A stretch of DNA of 64,000 bases, taken from NCBI RefSeq assembly GCF_916618955.1, contig NZ_OU745390.1:2294001-2358000 (forward strand). The letters run 5' to 3'. The stretch's first letter is position 1; each line of letters opens with the position of its first letter. Position numbers and translations under genes: made by a program. This stretch comes from Pseudomonas sp. Marseille-Q3773. Its GTDB lineage: Bacteria > Pseudomonadota > Gammaproteobacteria > Pseudomonadales > Pseudomonadaceae. The notes under the pieces are model-generated. The model searched no databases, was not told the origin of the DNA, and saw nothing but the letters and a program-made list of their open reading frames with translations. Below, piece by piece: positions 8,048-15,605 of the stretch.

Positions 8048-8170
8048 ACTACCCCTTGATGAAAGCGAACCAACGGGCGCTCTCCGGGCTCTAGTTTGTA
8101 TAAGTGCAGGAATTCCTGCCCGGCAACCAGCCTGGCATGGGCAACACGTGGTTCGATGGGGGTAGACAGC

Positions 8171-8389
8171 ATGACGGAAGAAGAAGCAAACGATGTCCTT
8201 GAACGAATCGAGTACGAGCTCAGCCTTCATCAGCCGCACACCGCGACGCGCATAATCATTCACGACCTGGGGTTATGGGCGCGTCTGGAGAAAGCCGGCG
8301 GCATCATCAATGGCGCCATGCTGTTCGACAGGCCCGTGTTGCTGGAGCCGAAGTGTGATGCTTCCTACACAGTCTTGTGCAAACCGTGA
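8171..8389 (+). CDS. Small hypothetical protein
   Basis: A 72-residue soluble protein, MTEEEANDVLERIEYEL followed by HPH-poor mixed sequence ending in a Cys (VLCKP). There is no signal peptide or membrane segment. An alternative in-frame ATG at 8156 adds five residues; the GGGGGT just before 8171 is the better ribosome site. The next small gene starts 51 bp downstream on the same strand, so the two may be co-transcribed. I recognise no family. Confidence 0.5.
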   Translation: MTEEEANDVLERIEYELSLHQPHTATRIIIHDLGLWARLEKAGGIINGAMLFDRPVLLEPKCDASYTVLCKP

Positions 8390-8440
8390 GCGGTGCGGTT
8401 GTGCAAACAGAAACCTGAAGGCCACACCGGGGGTGAAGCT

Positions 8441-8677
8441 ATGGGCATCCGCAGCTTGGCGAAGAACCTGCCACCCGATCCAGGCAATGAGGGCTGGGTG
8501 CTTGGCTGGGGTGTACTGAGAGACCGCTTTCCCTGGCATTTCGTCGATGTGTATGCCGACCGGGAGACTGCCAGGGCCGAGGCGCAGCGCCGTGGTCAGG
8601 GCTACGTTGTGGAGTTCGGCTCGCACCGCTTGGGGTCGGATGAATTCGTCTGTGGGATAACTCCGCCTGAAGGCTAG
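8441..8677 (+). CDS. Small hypothetical protein
   Basis: A 78-residue basic protein. The segment WGVLRDRFPWHFVDVYADRE followed by AEAQRRGQGYVVEFGSHRLG suggests a single small alpha/beta unit. GGGGGTGA lies upstream of the ATG at 8441; a longer reading from 8393 has no good ribosome site. It is followed at a short distance by the convergent GNAT gene (stop at 8729). Function is unknown. Confidence 0.55.
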   Translation: MGIRSLAKNLPPDPGNEGWVLGWGVLRDRFPWHFVDVYADRETARAEAQRRGQGYVVEFGSHRLGSDEFVCGITPPEG

Positions 8678-8728
8678 CACTTGCACACCAGGCGAGGTGG
8701 CGGGGACGCCTGGGCGCCCCGCCTTTGC

Positions 8729-9193
8729 TCATACCAACATTCGTCGCATGATCAGCTCGCCATCGATCACTTCGCCAGTCTCGACGAAGCCTTCGCCAGC
8801 GTAGAGGCGTCGTGCCCCGATGTTTTCCGGGGCTACGCCAAGGGCCACGCCGGGGCCACCCGGCAGCTGTTGCAAGTACGCCAGCAGCGCCCGCAAGGCC
8901 GCGCGCCCATAACCACGCCCCTGGTGCTGGTGGTCGATCATCAGGCGATAGATCCAGCGGCTGTTCTCGTCCGGATCAAGGGCATGCATCAGGAAACCGA
9001 CCATTTCACCGCTGTGCTGGGCACGCACAGCCAAGGGCTCACACCAAGGGCTATCGGCGGCCTGTTCCAGCGATTCGGTGTTGCTGGCGATGAACTCGGA
9101 TTGCTCGTCACGTACCCGCAGGGCACGGCATCGGGCTTGCGCCTCAGCCGAGCTGAGGGCCACCAGAAGCACTGATGGACAAGGAGTGGACAT
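8729..9193 (-). CDS. GNAT-family N-acetyltransferase
   Basis: A 154-residue protein with the acetyl-CoA binding signature of motif A, IDHQHQGRGYGRAALRALL (Q/R-x-x-G-x-G/A), and the motif B segment VAPENIGARRLYAGEGFVETGE. The layout resembles SpeG/BltD-type polyamine acetyltransferases, but the substrate cannot be told from sequence alone. The ATG at 9193 has GGAGA seven bases upstream. An upstream minus-strand ATG at 9278 in another frame carries an even stronger AAGGAGGT site and opens a 44-codon frame that overlaps this start (see findings). Confidence 0.85.
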   Translation of the reverse strand: MSTPCPSVLLVALSSAEAQARCRALRVRDEQSEFIASNTESLEQAADSPWCEPLAVRAQHSGEMVGFLMHALDPDENSRWIYRLMIDHQHQGRGYGRAALRALLAYLQQLPGGPGVALGVAPENIGARRLYAGEGFVETGEVIDGELIMRRMLV

Positions 9194-9360
9194 GTTTGGT
9201 TCTCCGCGGGGCAACAACGGCCCCTCCAGGATTTCGTTGACGGTTCATTGATGGACACATCATTGGAAACTGGGTCATGGGGCACCTCCTTGTTCGCGGA
9301 TCGGAAAGACAGTCGGCAGCTCCGGCCGACCGCGCGTGATTCTAAGTGCGTGAGCGGGCG

Positions 9361-9510
9361 TTATTCAAGCGAACCAACCAGGCGCTGGAGTGCGTACTGG
9401 CGGATGCCTTGCATCCCATCGCTGGGTTTATTGAATTCGAAGAACGGATCGCTCGAACAGCGCCGCCTGGAGCTTGAGCGTCTCGTTTTCTCGGCAAATC
9501 TCGAACATGA
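9361..9510 (-). pseudogene. Frameshifted C-terminal gene fragment, unknown
   Basis: Two neighbouring minus-strand frames both look coding, one after the other. The first gives MFEICRENETLKLQAALFE from 9508, running to a stop at 9428. The second gives DPFFEFNKPSDGMQG then IRQYALQRLVGSLE, ending at 9361. A one-base change near 9445 would join them into one protein end of about 50 residues. I do not recognise the family. The upstream frame may originally have belonged to the gene at 9529-9849. The call rests only on amino-acid plausibility. Confidence 0.35.
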
Positions 9511-9528
9511 TCTGGATGCCGCGCAAGC

Positions 9529-9849
9529 TTACCGCGTGGCGACCTTTCGGCCGGGCGCTCGCGCTTCACCAGCCAGACAGCGAGCCCGCCCCACCCCCCA
9601 AGCCATTGCCCGCGTCATGGTCTCGCCTGGACGAGAATCAAAGCTTTCTTCGTGAATCATCGCTCCACCGAGGTCATAGACGCCGATGAACATCTGGGTT
9701 GCGCCGGTTCTGGAGAGCCGAACCTGCACATCAATTTGTGTTCCGTCACTCAACGTTTCGTTGTGAGTTCTGGTGTGTAAAACCGGGTCACCCCACAGCC
9801 AGAAGCACTCGCCACGCTCCCTCGCCATCGTGCTCATGTCCTGAATCAT
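9529..9849 (-). CDS. Hypothetical protein at edge of accessory scar
   Basis: About 106 residues from the ATG at 9849. The body (GECFWLWGDPVLHTRTH, then a LSDGTQIDVQVRLSRTG strand region, then RPGETMTRAMAWGVGRAR) looks genuinely coding, but I cannot name it. A TTG at 9906 would extend it. Further ATGs at 9837 and 9828 are possible; AGAAGG upstream slightly favours 9849. It runs into the frameshifted fragment at 9361-9510 and may be the 5' part of the same broken gene. Local base composition is less GC-rich than the core genes on both sides. Confidence 0.45.
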   Translation of the reverse strand: MIQDMSTMARERGECFWLWGDPVLHTRTHNETLSDGTQIDVQVRLSRTGATQMFIGVYDLGGAMIHEESFDSRPGETMTRAMAWGVGRARCLAGEARAPGRKVATR

Positions 9850-9956
9850 CGAGAAAGATGCCTTCTTACAGCAATGAGCAAGCCGACTCAATATTTTTGA
9901 CGCCAAATAAATGGCCTCCTGACGACCGGGACAGGCTATGCCTCAAGCTACGACAA

Positions 9957-10199
9957 TCAGCCGGATCGCAATTCGGCCGAATCTCCATCTCTCTCATTGC
10001 CGAAGCCACCCAGCTCGGGAGAATCGAGCGTCGCGGCAAAACTCATCCACTTTTCGAAGATTTCTCGATGGTGGGCTTGCGCATCTTTCCATGAAGGGTC
10101 GCCAATACGGCCGTAGGCTACCTGGTTCATGATCGACGAGGTTATGGCATCCAGCTCTCTAAGGAGCTGGTATGCAGCAAACCTTTTATCTAGTGGCAT
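9957..10199 (-). CDS. Small hypothetical protein
   Basis: An 80-residue protein with a mostly helical look: LDKRFAAYQLLRELDAI, then VAYGRIGDPSWKDAQAHH, then IFEKWMSFAATLDSPE. The residue mix is natural for a soluble protein, while the opposite strand frames are not. There is no clear Shine-Dalgarno before the ATG at 10199. It lies in the scar between the GNAT gene and tRNA-Cys. Function is unknown. Confidence 0.4.
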   Translation of the reverse strand: MPLDKRFAAYQLLRELDAITSSIMNQVAYGRIGDPSWKDAQAHHREIFEKWMSFAATLDSPELGGFGNERDGDSAELRSG

Positions 10200-10593
10200 G
10201 TGTCATCTCGCAAGGCGGTAGAACTCAAACTCGCAAAATCGCTGAGTTTGGGACAGCGCTGTTCTGTTTTTTCTCCTTGTCAGCCGTCGGCTGAAAGGTC
10301 AGCCAGGCGCCTGAAACCGACGAGCTCCTGCTCGACATGGATCTTACAACAGGCATTGATTTCAAAACGACATGCTGATCAGGCTCTGTTCGAAATCGTG
10401 AGAAACCCAATCGGCCCCTTCGGCGCCGAAATTCCGTGGGTTCCCTGCCGTCTAGGAAAAGAATTCCGTGATGGCAAGGGGTTCGACGCGGCACTCAAGA
10501 CATCTACCGTGCTTGCGCCCTGCTGAATTACCCACTCGGCAACAGCTTTGCGGAAATAGAGACGGTGACGGCTCTGACGCAGCCGTAGCGTGA
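10200..10593. other. Gene-free stretch of the scar
   Basis: No reading frame here looks convincingly coding on either strand; the open frames have Ser/Arg/Cys-rich shadow composition and no ribosome site. It is probably decayed accessory DNA. Confidence 0.5.
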
Positions 10594-10863
10594 CGAGAAG
10601 CGCAGGCCCAAGCCGAGCGCCTGCAGGAAGAAGACCTGCGATGGCAGCTTTGCCCAGGGGCTGAACAAGCCCTGCTGGCGTTGATGGAGTGAGCCGGGAT
10701 CGAGGAACAGCCCAGTCCCTTGACGCAGCTCACTGGGTTAGCTGCCACCCTGTAGCAGGTACTTCACCACGGACCAGCTGCCTACATCCCCTGGATTCTG
10801 AAGGCAGTGGCCAGACCTCCATTCAACATCGGTAGCCTTGGCAGTATTCCTGGCGGCAATTGA
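10594..10863 (+). pseudogene. Candidate decayed reading frame with two stops
   Basis: A plus-strand frame reads AQAERLQEEDLRWQLCPGAE then QALLALME, a TGA, AGIEEQPSPLTQLTGLAATL, a TAG, and QVLHHGPAAYIPW to a final TGA at 10863. The residue mix is protein-like on both sides of the stops, which suggests an old gene end with nonsense mutations. No family is recognised and no start is visible. Confidence 0.3.
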
Positions 10864-10893
10864 CTTTGGGCCTTTATCAAACGGCCCCTGTTC

Positions 10894-10974
10894 TCAACAA
10901 GGTCGCGCATAGCGTTTACGGTATTCCGCAGGGGTAACCCCCATATGACGGACAAACGCTCGGCGCAATGCGCG
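10894..10974 (-). pseudogene. C-terminal remnant of an AraC-family regulator
   Basis: The minus strand reads ALRRAFVRHMGVTPAEYRKR and a few more residues, then stops at 10894. This is the second helix-turn-helix end of AraC/GlxA-type regulators (pattern RxFxxxxGxTPxxYRxR). Upstream of about 10975 the frame ceases to resemble the family, and the sequence becomes a plus-strand HD-hydrolase remnant. The rest of the regulator, including its sensor domain, is missing. Non-functional. Confidence 0.75.
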
Positions 10975-11315
10975 ACATAGAGCGCGTGTGGACTGCCATT
11001 GCCCTTCATACCACGCCAGGTATTCCGGAACATATGCACCCGCTCATTACATTGGTCACCGCTGGTGTAGAGACGGATGTTCTCGGGTTGCACCATCAAG
11101 AACTCAGCGCTGACGACCGGGACGCCGTCGTTCTTGCACATCCTCGTGGCGATGACTTCAAAGAAGCGATTATCCAGACGTTCTACAACGGCATCCGCCA
11201 CAAGCCGCAAACGACATTCGGCAACGTCAAGGCAGATGTAATAGCCTACAAGGAGCCTGGTTTCCAGCCTGGTAACTTCTGCAGCATCATTCGCCAATCC
11301 TGCTGGCCAAGCTAA
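10968..11315 (+). pseudogene. C-terminal remnant of an HD-domain hydrolase
   Basis: About 115 codons read RVWTAIALHTTPGIPEHMH, then GVETDVLGLHHQELSADDRD, then RHKPQTTFGNVKADVIAY and a PGFQPGNFCSIIRQS end. This matches the C-terminal half of the small HD-domain phosphohydrolase family (cyanamide-hydratase-like), where WDAIALHTTPGI and KPxTTFGNxxADV are strongly conserved. The N-terminal half with the metal-binding HD dyad is absent. The remnant begins exactly where the opposite-strand AraC remnant ends, and keeps its own terminator at 11319. Although open, it cannot encode a working enzyme. Confidence 0.75.
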
Positions 11316-11318
11316 ATG

Positions 11319-11350
11319 AAAGGGGCCGCATTGCGGCCCCTTCGTTTTTT
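11319..11350 (+). terminator. Intrinsic terminator of the HD remnant
   Basis: AAGGGGCCGC / GCGGCCCCTT hairpin followed by CGTTTTTT, starting four bases after the remnant's stop codon. Confidence 0.85.
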
Positions 11351-11413
11351 GACTGGCTAAGGCAAAGTCTTGACTACAACGATCAGGCGAGTTGCTTGGC
11401 TCCCAGCCCAACG

Positions 11414-11663
11414 GACAAGGAGCGAAGCACGCGACAAGGCCAATCGGAAGCTGCCGGCCGATGGCAATGCCGACCTGGCCGCGAACGTTCGGCAGTTCCA
11501 GTTTCGCGATATCAGACCGAAGGCGGCCTCGGAAATCAACGACCTGAGCGATGCGAGCGTGCTGCTGGGGCACTCGAAAGAGGAATCGCCAAACGCGTTT
11601 ACCGGCGCGTCGGCCATTGCCAAGCCCTCAGAAATGAGGCGGTTTCGGACTGGCAATCAATAG
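11414..11663 (+). pseudogene. C-terminal remnant of a phage/island tyrosine integrase
   Basis: One frame reads VRQFQFRDIRPKAASEI and LSDASVLLGHSKEE, the conserved box with the catalytic Arg and His of tyrosine recombinases. The next part, IAKRVYRRVG with the nucleophilic Tyr, is in a different frame. The original frame then resumes at AIAKPS and stops at 11663. Losing one base near 11585 and two near 11610 (three in total) explains this. The N-terminal two thirds are absent. It lies 74 bp from the 3' end of tRNA-Cys, the usual place for an island integrase. Confidence 0.8.
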
Positions 11664-11696
11664 TTCTGGGATTTCGGTATTCTCTAGTGCACAAAG

Positions 11697-11728
11697 AAAA
11701 ACCCCGCAGACGTTAATCTGCGGGGCTT
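11697..11728 (-). terminator. Intrinsic terminator of tRNA-Cys
   Basis: Read on the minus strand, GCCCCGCAGA and TCTGCGGGGT form a 10-bp stem followed by TTTTC, nine bases beyond the tRNA CCA end. Confidence 0.85.
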
Positions 11729-11736
11729 TCGAATGG

Positions 11737-11810
11737 TGGAGGCCGAGGTCGGAATCGAACCGGCGTAGACGGATTTGCAATCCGGAGCATAACCACTTTG
11801 CTACTCGGCC
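11737..11810 (-). tRNA. tRNA-Cys (anticodon GCA)
   Basis: A 74-base tRNA with encoded CCA. The minus strand starts GGCCGAG and ends CTCGGCCTCCA, and the acceptor arms pair fully. The anticodon arm CCGGATTGCAAATCCGT gives GCA. GGTTCGATTCC is the T arm. The 3' end faces the integrase remnant and the accessory scar, consistent with use as an integration site. Confidence 0.97.
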
Positions 11811-11964
11811 TCAAAGTTCGGATCTAGCGGCTTGCGCTTAGCTATCTCCTTGAAACGCTGAACCTTTTTCAAGGCTTGCTGCGTTTCGATGGGCGCCATT
11901 ATGTCTGCATTCGTTTCACCTTGCAACCCCCTGAACGAAAAAAAATTTCAACGGGTTCAAGGTG

Positions 11965-12990
11965 TTAGCGCAGGCGGCCGAGTTTACTCCACAACCCCAC
12001 CACGGTGTTCTCCACCGTGCCGCTGGCAGCCATGCCGATGCGCTCCTGCAGGCTCTTGCGTTCGGCATAGTGCAAGTGGAACAGGTTGGCCGTGCGGGCG
12101 CGCTCGCTGAGGTACTCGTCACTGGTCTGCAACTCGTCCACCAGCTTGCGGTTGAGTGCCGCGACGCCTAGCCAGACTTCGCCGGTGGCCACCTCGTCGA
12201 TATGCAACTGCGGGCGATAACGGGCGACGAAATCCTTGAACAGCTGATGGGTGATGTCCAGGTCTTCCTGGAACTTCTCCCGCCCCTTCTCGGTGTTCTC
12301 GCCGAACACGGTCAGGGTGCGCTTGTACTCCCCGGCAGTGAGCACTTCAAAATCGATGTCGTGCTTTTTCAGCAAACGGTTGACGTTGGGCAATTGCGCC
12401 ACCACGCCGATGGAGCCCAGCACGGCGAACGGTGCGCTGACAATTTTTTCGCCGATGCAGGCCATCATGTAGCCGCCGCTGGCGGCCACCTTGTCGATGC
12501 ACACGGTCAACGGGATGCCGGCCTGGCGAATGCGCGCCAGTTGCGATGCGGCCAGGCCGTAGCTGTGTACCAGGCCTCCCCCGCTTTCCAGGCGCAATAC
12601 CACTTCGTCATGCGGGGTGGCCAGGGTCAGCAGCGCAGTGATTTCGTTGCGCAGGCTTTCGGTGGCAGAGGCTTTGATGTCGCCGTCGAAGTCGAGGACG
12701 AAAACCCGGCCCTTTTCCTCGGCTTTGCCTTTCTTCTTCTGCTGCTGTTTTTCCGCCTTGGCCTGTTGCTTGCGCAACGCCTTGAGCTCGGCCTTGTCGA
12801 GCAGGCCGGACTCCAGGCGCTCACGCAGGTCCTTGTAGAATTCGTTCAGGCGGGTGACCTGCAATTGCCCACCCGGTTTACGCCGCCCTTTGCCCCGCAA
12901 CCCGGCAATGGCCGACAGCACCACCAGGATGGCGATGACCAGGGTGGCGGTTTTGGCGAGAAAACTTGCGTATTCGGCAAGAAACTCCAC
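11965..12990 (-). CDS. sohB: SohB-type membrane serine peptidase
   Basis: A 341-residue member of the signal-peptide-peptidase (S49) family. An N-terminal membrane anchor spans about 11-30 (LAKTATLVIAILVVLSAIAG), followed by a Lys/Gln-rich stretch (about 70-93) and the peptidase fold. The catalytic Ser is S171 in VAASGGYMMAC and the Lys is K223 in GEYKRTLTVFG. The LESGGGLVHSYGLAASQL helix and SIGVV turn are also typical. In E. coli SohB is a suppressor of degP loss; it is thought to digest periplasmic peptides or membrane fragments. Monocistronic by layout. Confidence 0.93.
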   Translation of the reverse strand: MEFLAEYASFLAKTATLVIAILVVLSAIAGLRGKGRRKPGGQLQVTRLNEFYKDLRERLESGLLDKAELKALRKQQAKAEKQQQKKKGKAEEKGRVFVLDFDGDIKASATESLRNEITALLTLATPHDEVVLRLESGGGLVHSYGLAASQLARIRQAGIPLTVCIDKVAASGGYMMACIGEKIVSAPFAVLGSIGVVAQLPNVNRLLKKHDIDFEVLTAGEYKRTLTVFGENTEKGREKFQEDLDITHQLFKDFVARYRPQLHIDEVATGEVWLGVAALNRKLVDELQTSDEYLSERARTANLFHLHYAERKSLQERIGMAASGTVENTVVGLWSKLGRLR

Positions 12991-13187
12991 ATTGACTCCT
13001 TAAATACCTGCGCCACAACGGCGCGTAACTGTAGCAAGCATACCGTTGCGCCTGAGGTGCTGCCAGCCGGTGCAAACGCTGGCAACATCTTTCAAACAAC
13101 CTTTTCAAACGCTTGTATGTTTTTTCGTTGACAGCCTGTGTGCCGCATCCTAACCTCGCAGCAACCTCCAACAGGCCGGAACCTTCC

Positions 13188-13898
13188 GTGGGCAACCTCT
13201 ACCTGATCCGACATGGCCAAGCCTCCTTCGGCGCCGAGGACTACGACGTCCTCTCACCCGTGGGTGTGCGGCAAAGCCAGGCCCTGGGCGAACACCTGGC
13301 CCAGCTCGGCGTACGCCTGGACCGCTGCGTGGCAGGCGACCTGCGCCGCCAGCAGGATACCGCGCGCCTGGCATTGGCAGCCTTGCATGCCAGCGGTTGC
13401 CCGGTGCCGGCTGTTGAGACCGATGCAGCGTTCAACGAGTTCGACGCCGATGGCATGATCCGCGCCCTGTTGCCCGGGCTGCTACCGGACGAACCCGACG
13501 CTGTGCACATCCTGCGTAACGGCAAACAACATCGCAGCGAATTCCAGCGCCTGTTCGCACTGATGGTACAGCGCTGGTACGAGGGCGAGCACGCCGACGA
13601 TGGCCTGGAGACCTGGCAGGCCTTCACCGCCCGGGTGCAAGGTGGACTGCAGCGTGTGCTGGATGCCGCCAGCGGCGGCGACAATATCGCCATCTTCACC
13701 TCGGGCGGCACCATTGCCGCCCTGCTCCACCTGGTTACCCGTATTACCCCCGGCCAGGCGTTCGCGCTGAACTGGCAGATCATCAACACGTCGCTCAGCC
13801 AGCTGAAGTTCCGCGGCCGCGACGTGGCACTGGCTTCCTTCAACAGCCAGGCCCATGTGCAGCTGTTGAAGGCGCCGGAGCTTGTCACCTATCGATGA
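13188..13898 (+). CDS. Histidine phosphatase (phosphoglycerate mutase-like)
   Basis: A 236-residue member of the histidine phosphatase superfamily with the catalytic motif RHGQ (His at residue 9). The later region IAIFTSGGTIAALL takes the place of the second catalytic His block of mutases; in many non-mutase members this motif is altered, so the substrate is unlikely to be phosphoglycerate. I use the GTG at 13188 because the fold begins right after it and CCGGA precedes it; earlier in-frame codons translate promoter-like DNA. It is followed 56 bp later by the SCP2 protein and then the kinase/SDR genes, suggesting a lipid-related group. Confidence 0.82.
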   Translation: MGNLYLIRHGQASFGAEDYDVLSPVGVRQSQALGEHLAQLGVRLDRCVAGDLRRQQDTARLALAALHASGCPVPAVETDAAFNEFDADGMIRALLPGLLPDEPDAVHILRNGKQHRSEFQRLFALMVQRWYEGEHADDGLETWQAFTARVQGGLQRVLDAASGGDNIAIFTSGGTIAALLHLVTRITPGQAFALNWQIINTSLSQLKFRGRDVALASFNSQAHVQLLKAPELVTYR

Positions 13899-13954
13899 GC
13901 CCGGCTTGTTGTGTCCCTGCGGGGACGTGTAAATCACTCTATAAGGAATGCGCC

Positions 13955-14272
13955 ATGACCTCCGTAGCTGATGCCGTCAAAAAGATGCAAGAGAAGTTCA
14001 ACCCATCCGCTGCCGCCGGCCTGGACCTGGTGTTCGGCTTCAACATCACCGACGAAGGCAAGCACTACGCGCTGATCGTCAAGGATGGCACCTGCGACCT
14101 GCAGGAAGGTGAAAACCCGGATGCCAACTGCACGCTGGTAATGGACAGCGAAACCCTGAAGGGTATCGTCAGCGGCGAAACCGACGGCATGCAGGCGTTC
14201 ATGAGCGGCAAGCTGCGCGTTGAAGGCGACATGATGCTGTCGATGAAGCTCAGCGAGCTGTTCCCGTCCTGA
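13955..14272 (+). CDS. SCP2 sterol-carrier domain protein
   Basis: A 105-residue single-domain protein of the SCP2 sterol/lipid-carrier type, which binds fatty acyl or other hydrophobic ligands in a tunnel. Diagnostic features are GLDLVFGFNITDEGKHYALI, a strand CTLVMDSETL, GIVSGETDGMQAFMSGKLRVEG and the MKLSELF end. AAGGA precedes the ATG at 13955. The adjacent phosphotransferase and SDR genes encode enzymes often found with acyl-CoA metabolism, so a lipid-carrier role is plausible. Confidence 0.9.
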   Translation: MTSVADAVKKMQEKFNPSAAAGLDLVFGFNITDEGKHYALIVKDGTCDLQEGENPDANCTLVMDSETLKGIVSGETDGMQAFMSGKLRVEGDMMLSMKLSELFPS

Positions 14273-14295
14273 GGGCTGGGAATACCGCCTGATCG

Positions 14296-14329
14296 AAAAC
14301 CGAAGCCTGAATGGCTTCGGTTTTTTTTT
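14296..14329 (+). terminator. Intrinsic terminator after the SCP2 gene
   Basis: AAAACCGAAGCC / GGCTTCGGTTTT with a run of nine T, beginning 24 bases after the stop. Confidence 0.95.
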
Positions 14330-14502
14330 GCCCTCGGCAGGGCGAGTTGACGGTTGCGCGCCAGGCGAACAGTGCAGCGTGCATCAAGGCAGTTGATCAA
14401 GCAGCAACACCCGCACCTATTTGGCATATGGCACGCTTGTTCCAACCTCACCAGCGCATTAGATTAGCCAATAGTCCTTGCGATCGAGAATAAGGAAAAC
14501 GC

Positions 14503-15570
14503 ATGACGCTCACCGACCAGTCCACCCAGGTACGCCCCGGCGAAGAACTCGACGCGGCCGTCATCGACCCTTACCTCAAGGCCAACATTCCCGGCCTGGA
14601 CGGCCTGCCACGCATCACCCAGTTCCCCGGCGGCGCCTCCAACCTCACCTACCTGGTCAGCTACCCGGGCCGCGACTTCGTGCTGCGCCGCCCGCCGTTC
14701 GGTCAGAAGGCCAAGTCGGCCCACGACATGGGCCGCGAATTCCGTATCCTCAACCAGCTGAACAGCGGCTTCCCGTATTGCCCCAAGGCCTACGTGCACT
14801 GCACCGACACCAGCCTGATTGGCGGCGAGTTCTACGTCATGGAGCGGGTCAACGGCATCATCCTGCGCTCGGACATCCCGGCCGAACTGGACCTCGATGC
14901 CCCACGCACCGAGGCCCTGTGCAAAAGCTTCATCGATCGCCTGGTGGAGCTGCACCAGGTTGACTACAACGCCTGCGGCCTTGCCGACCTCGGCAAGCCA
15001 CAAGGCTACGTGCAGCGCCAGATAGAGGGCTGGACCAGCCGCTATGAAAAGGCCCTGACCCCGGACGCCCCGCGCTGGGAACAGGTGACCGCCTGGCTGC
15101 ATGAAAAGATGCCCGCCGACCACCCACGCCCGGCCATCGTGCACAACGACTACCGTTTCGACAACGTGATCCTCGATGCCGCCAACCCCATGCGCATCAT
15201 CGGTGTACTGGACTGGGAAATGGCCACCCTCGGCGACCCGCTGATGGACCTGGGCAACAGCCTGGCCTACTGGATCGAGGCCGATGACCCGGCGCCGGTG
15301 CAACTGATGCGCCGCCAGCCCAGTAACGCGCCGGGCATGCTCACCCGCCGCCAGTTCGTCGACTACTACGCCGAGCGCGCCGGCATCCGCCTGGACAACT
15401 TCGACTTCTACTATTGCTATGGCCTGTTCCGCCTGGCCGGCATCGTCCAGCAGATCTACTACCGCTATTACCACGGCCAGACCCAGGACAAGCGTTTCGC
15501 CCAGTTCATCCACATGAACCGCCTGCTGGAGCACATGGCCCTGCAGGTCATTGCCAAGTCCAGCCTCTGA
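14503..15570 (+). CDS. APH-like phosphotransferase (ACAD10/11 N-domain type)
   Basis: A 355-residue member of the aminoglycoside-phosphotransferase/choline-kinase fold. The glycine-rich loop is FPGGASNLTYLV. The catalytic loop is IVHNDYRFDNVILD with the Asp base, and the metal-binding Asp lies in GVLDWEMATLGDPLMD. This subgroup is common next to acyl-CoA dehydrogenases and SDRs and corresponds to the kinase domain of human ACAD10/11, which phosphorylates 4-hydroxyacyl-CoA. The small molecule used here is therefore likely a hydroxy-acyl compound and not an antibiotic. The start has AAGGA nearby; the SDR follows 35 bp later, probably co-transcribed. Confidence 0.88.
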   Translation: MTLTDQSTQVRPGEELDAAVIDPYLKANIPGLDGLPRITQFPGGASNLTYLVSYPGRDFVLRRPPFGQKAKSAHDMGREFRILNQLNSGFPYCPKAYVHCTDTSLIGGEFYVMERVNGIILRSDIPAELDLDAPRTEALCKSFIDRLVELHQVDYNACGLADLGKPQGYVQRQIEGWTSRYEKALTPDAPRWEQVTAWLHEKMPADHPRPAIVHNDYRFDNVILDAANPMRIIGVLDWEMATLGDPLMDLGNSLAYWIEADDPAPVQLMRRQPSNAPGMLTRRQFVDYYAERAGIRLDNFDFYYCYGLFRLAGIVQQIYYRYYHGQTQDKRFAQFIHMNRLLEHMALQVIAKSSL

Positions 15571-15605
15571 GCCCGACCTCGACGACGGATAACAAGGAAA
15601 ACAGC

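Noticed and set aside
10782..11573. A 263-codon minus-strand frame across the HD remnant
   Set aside because: The opposite strand carries recognisable HD-family sequence and a terminator, and this frame also crosses the integrase remnant; it is open by chance.
14503..15570. Aminoglycoside resistance gene
   Set aside because: The fold is APH-like, but the neighbours and motifs fit the ACAD10/11-type kinase of acyl metabolism.
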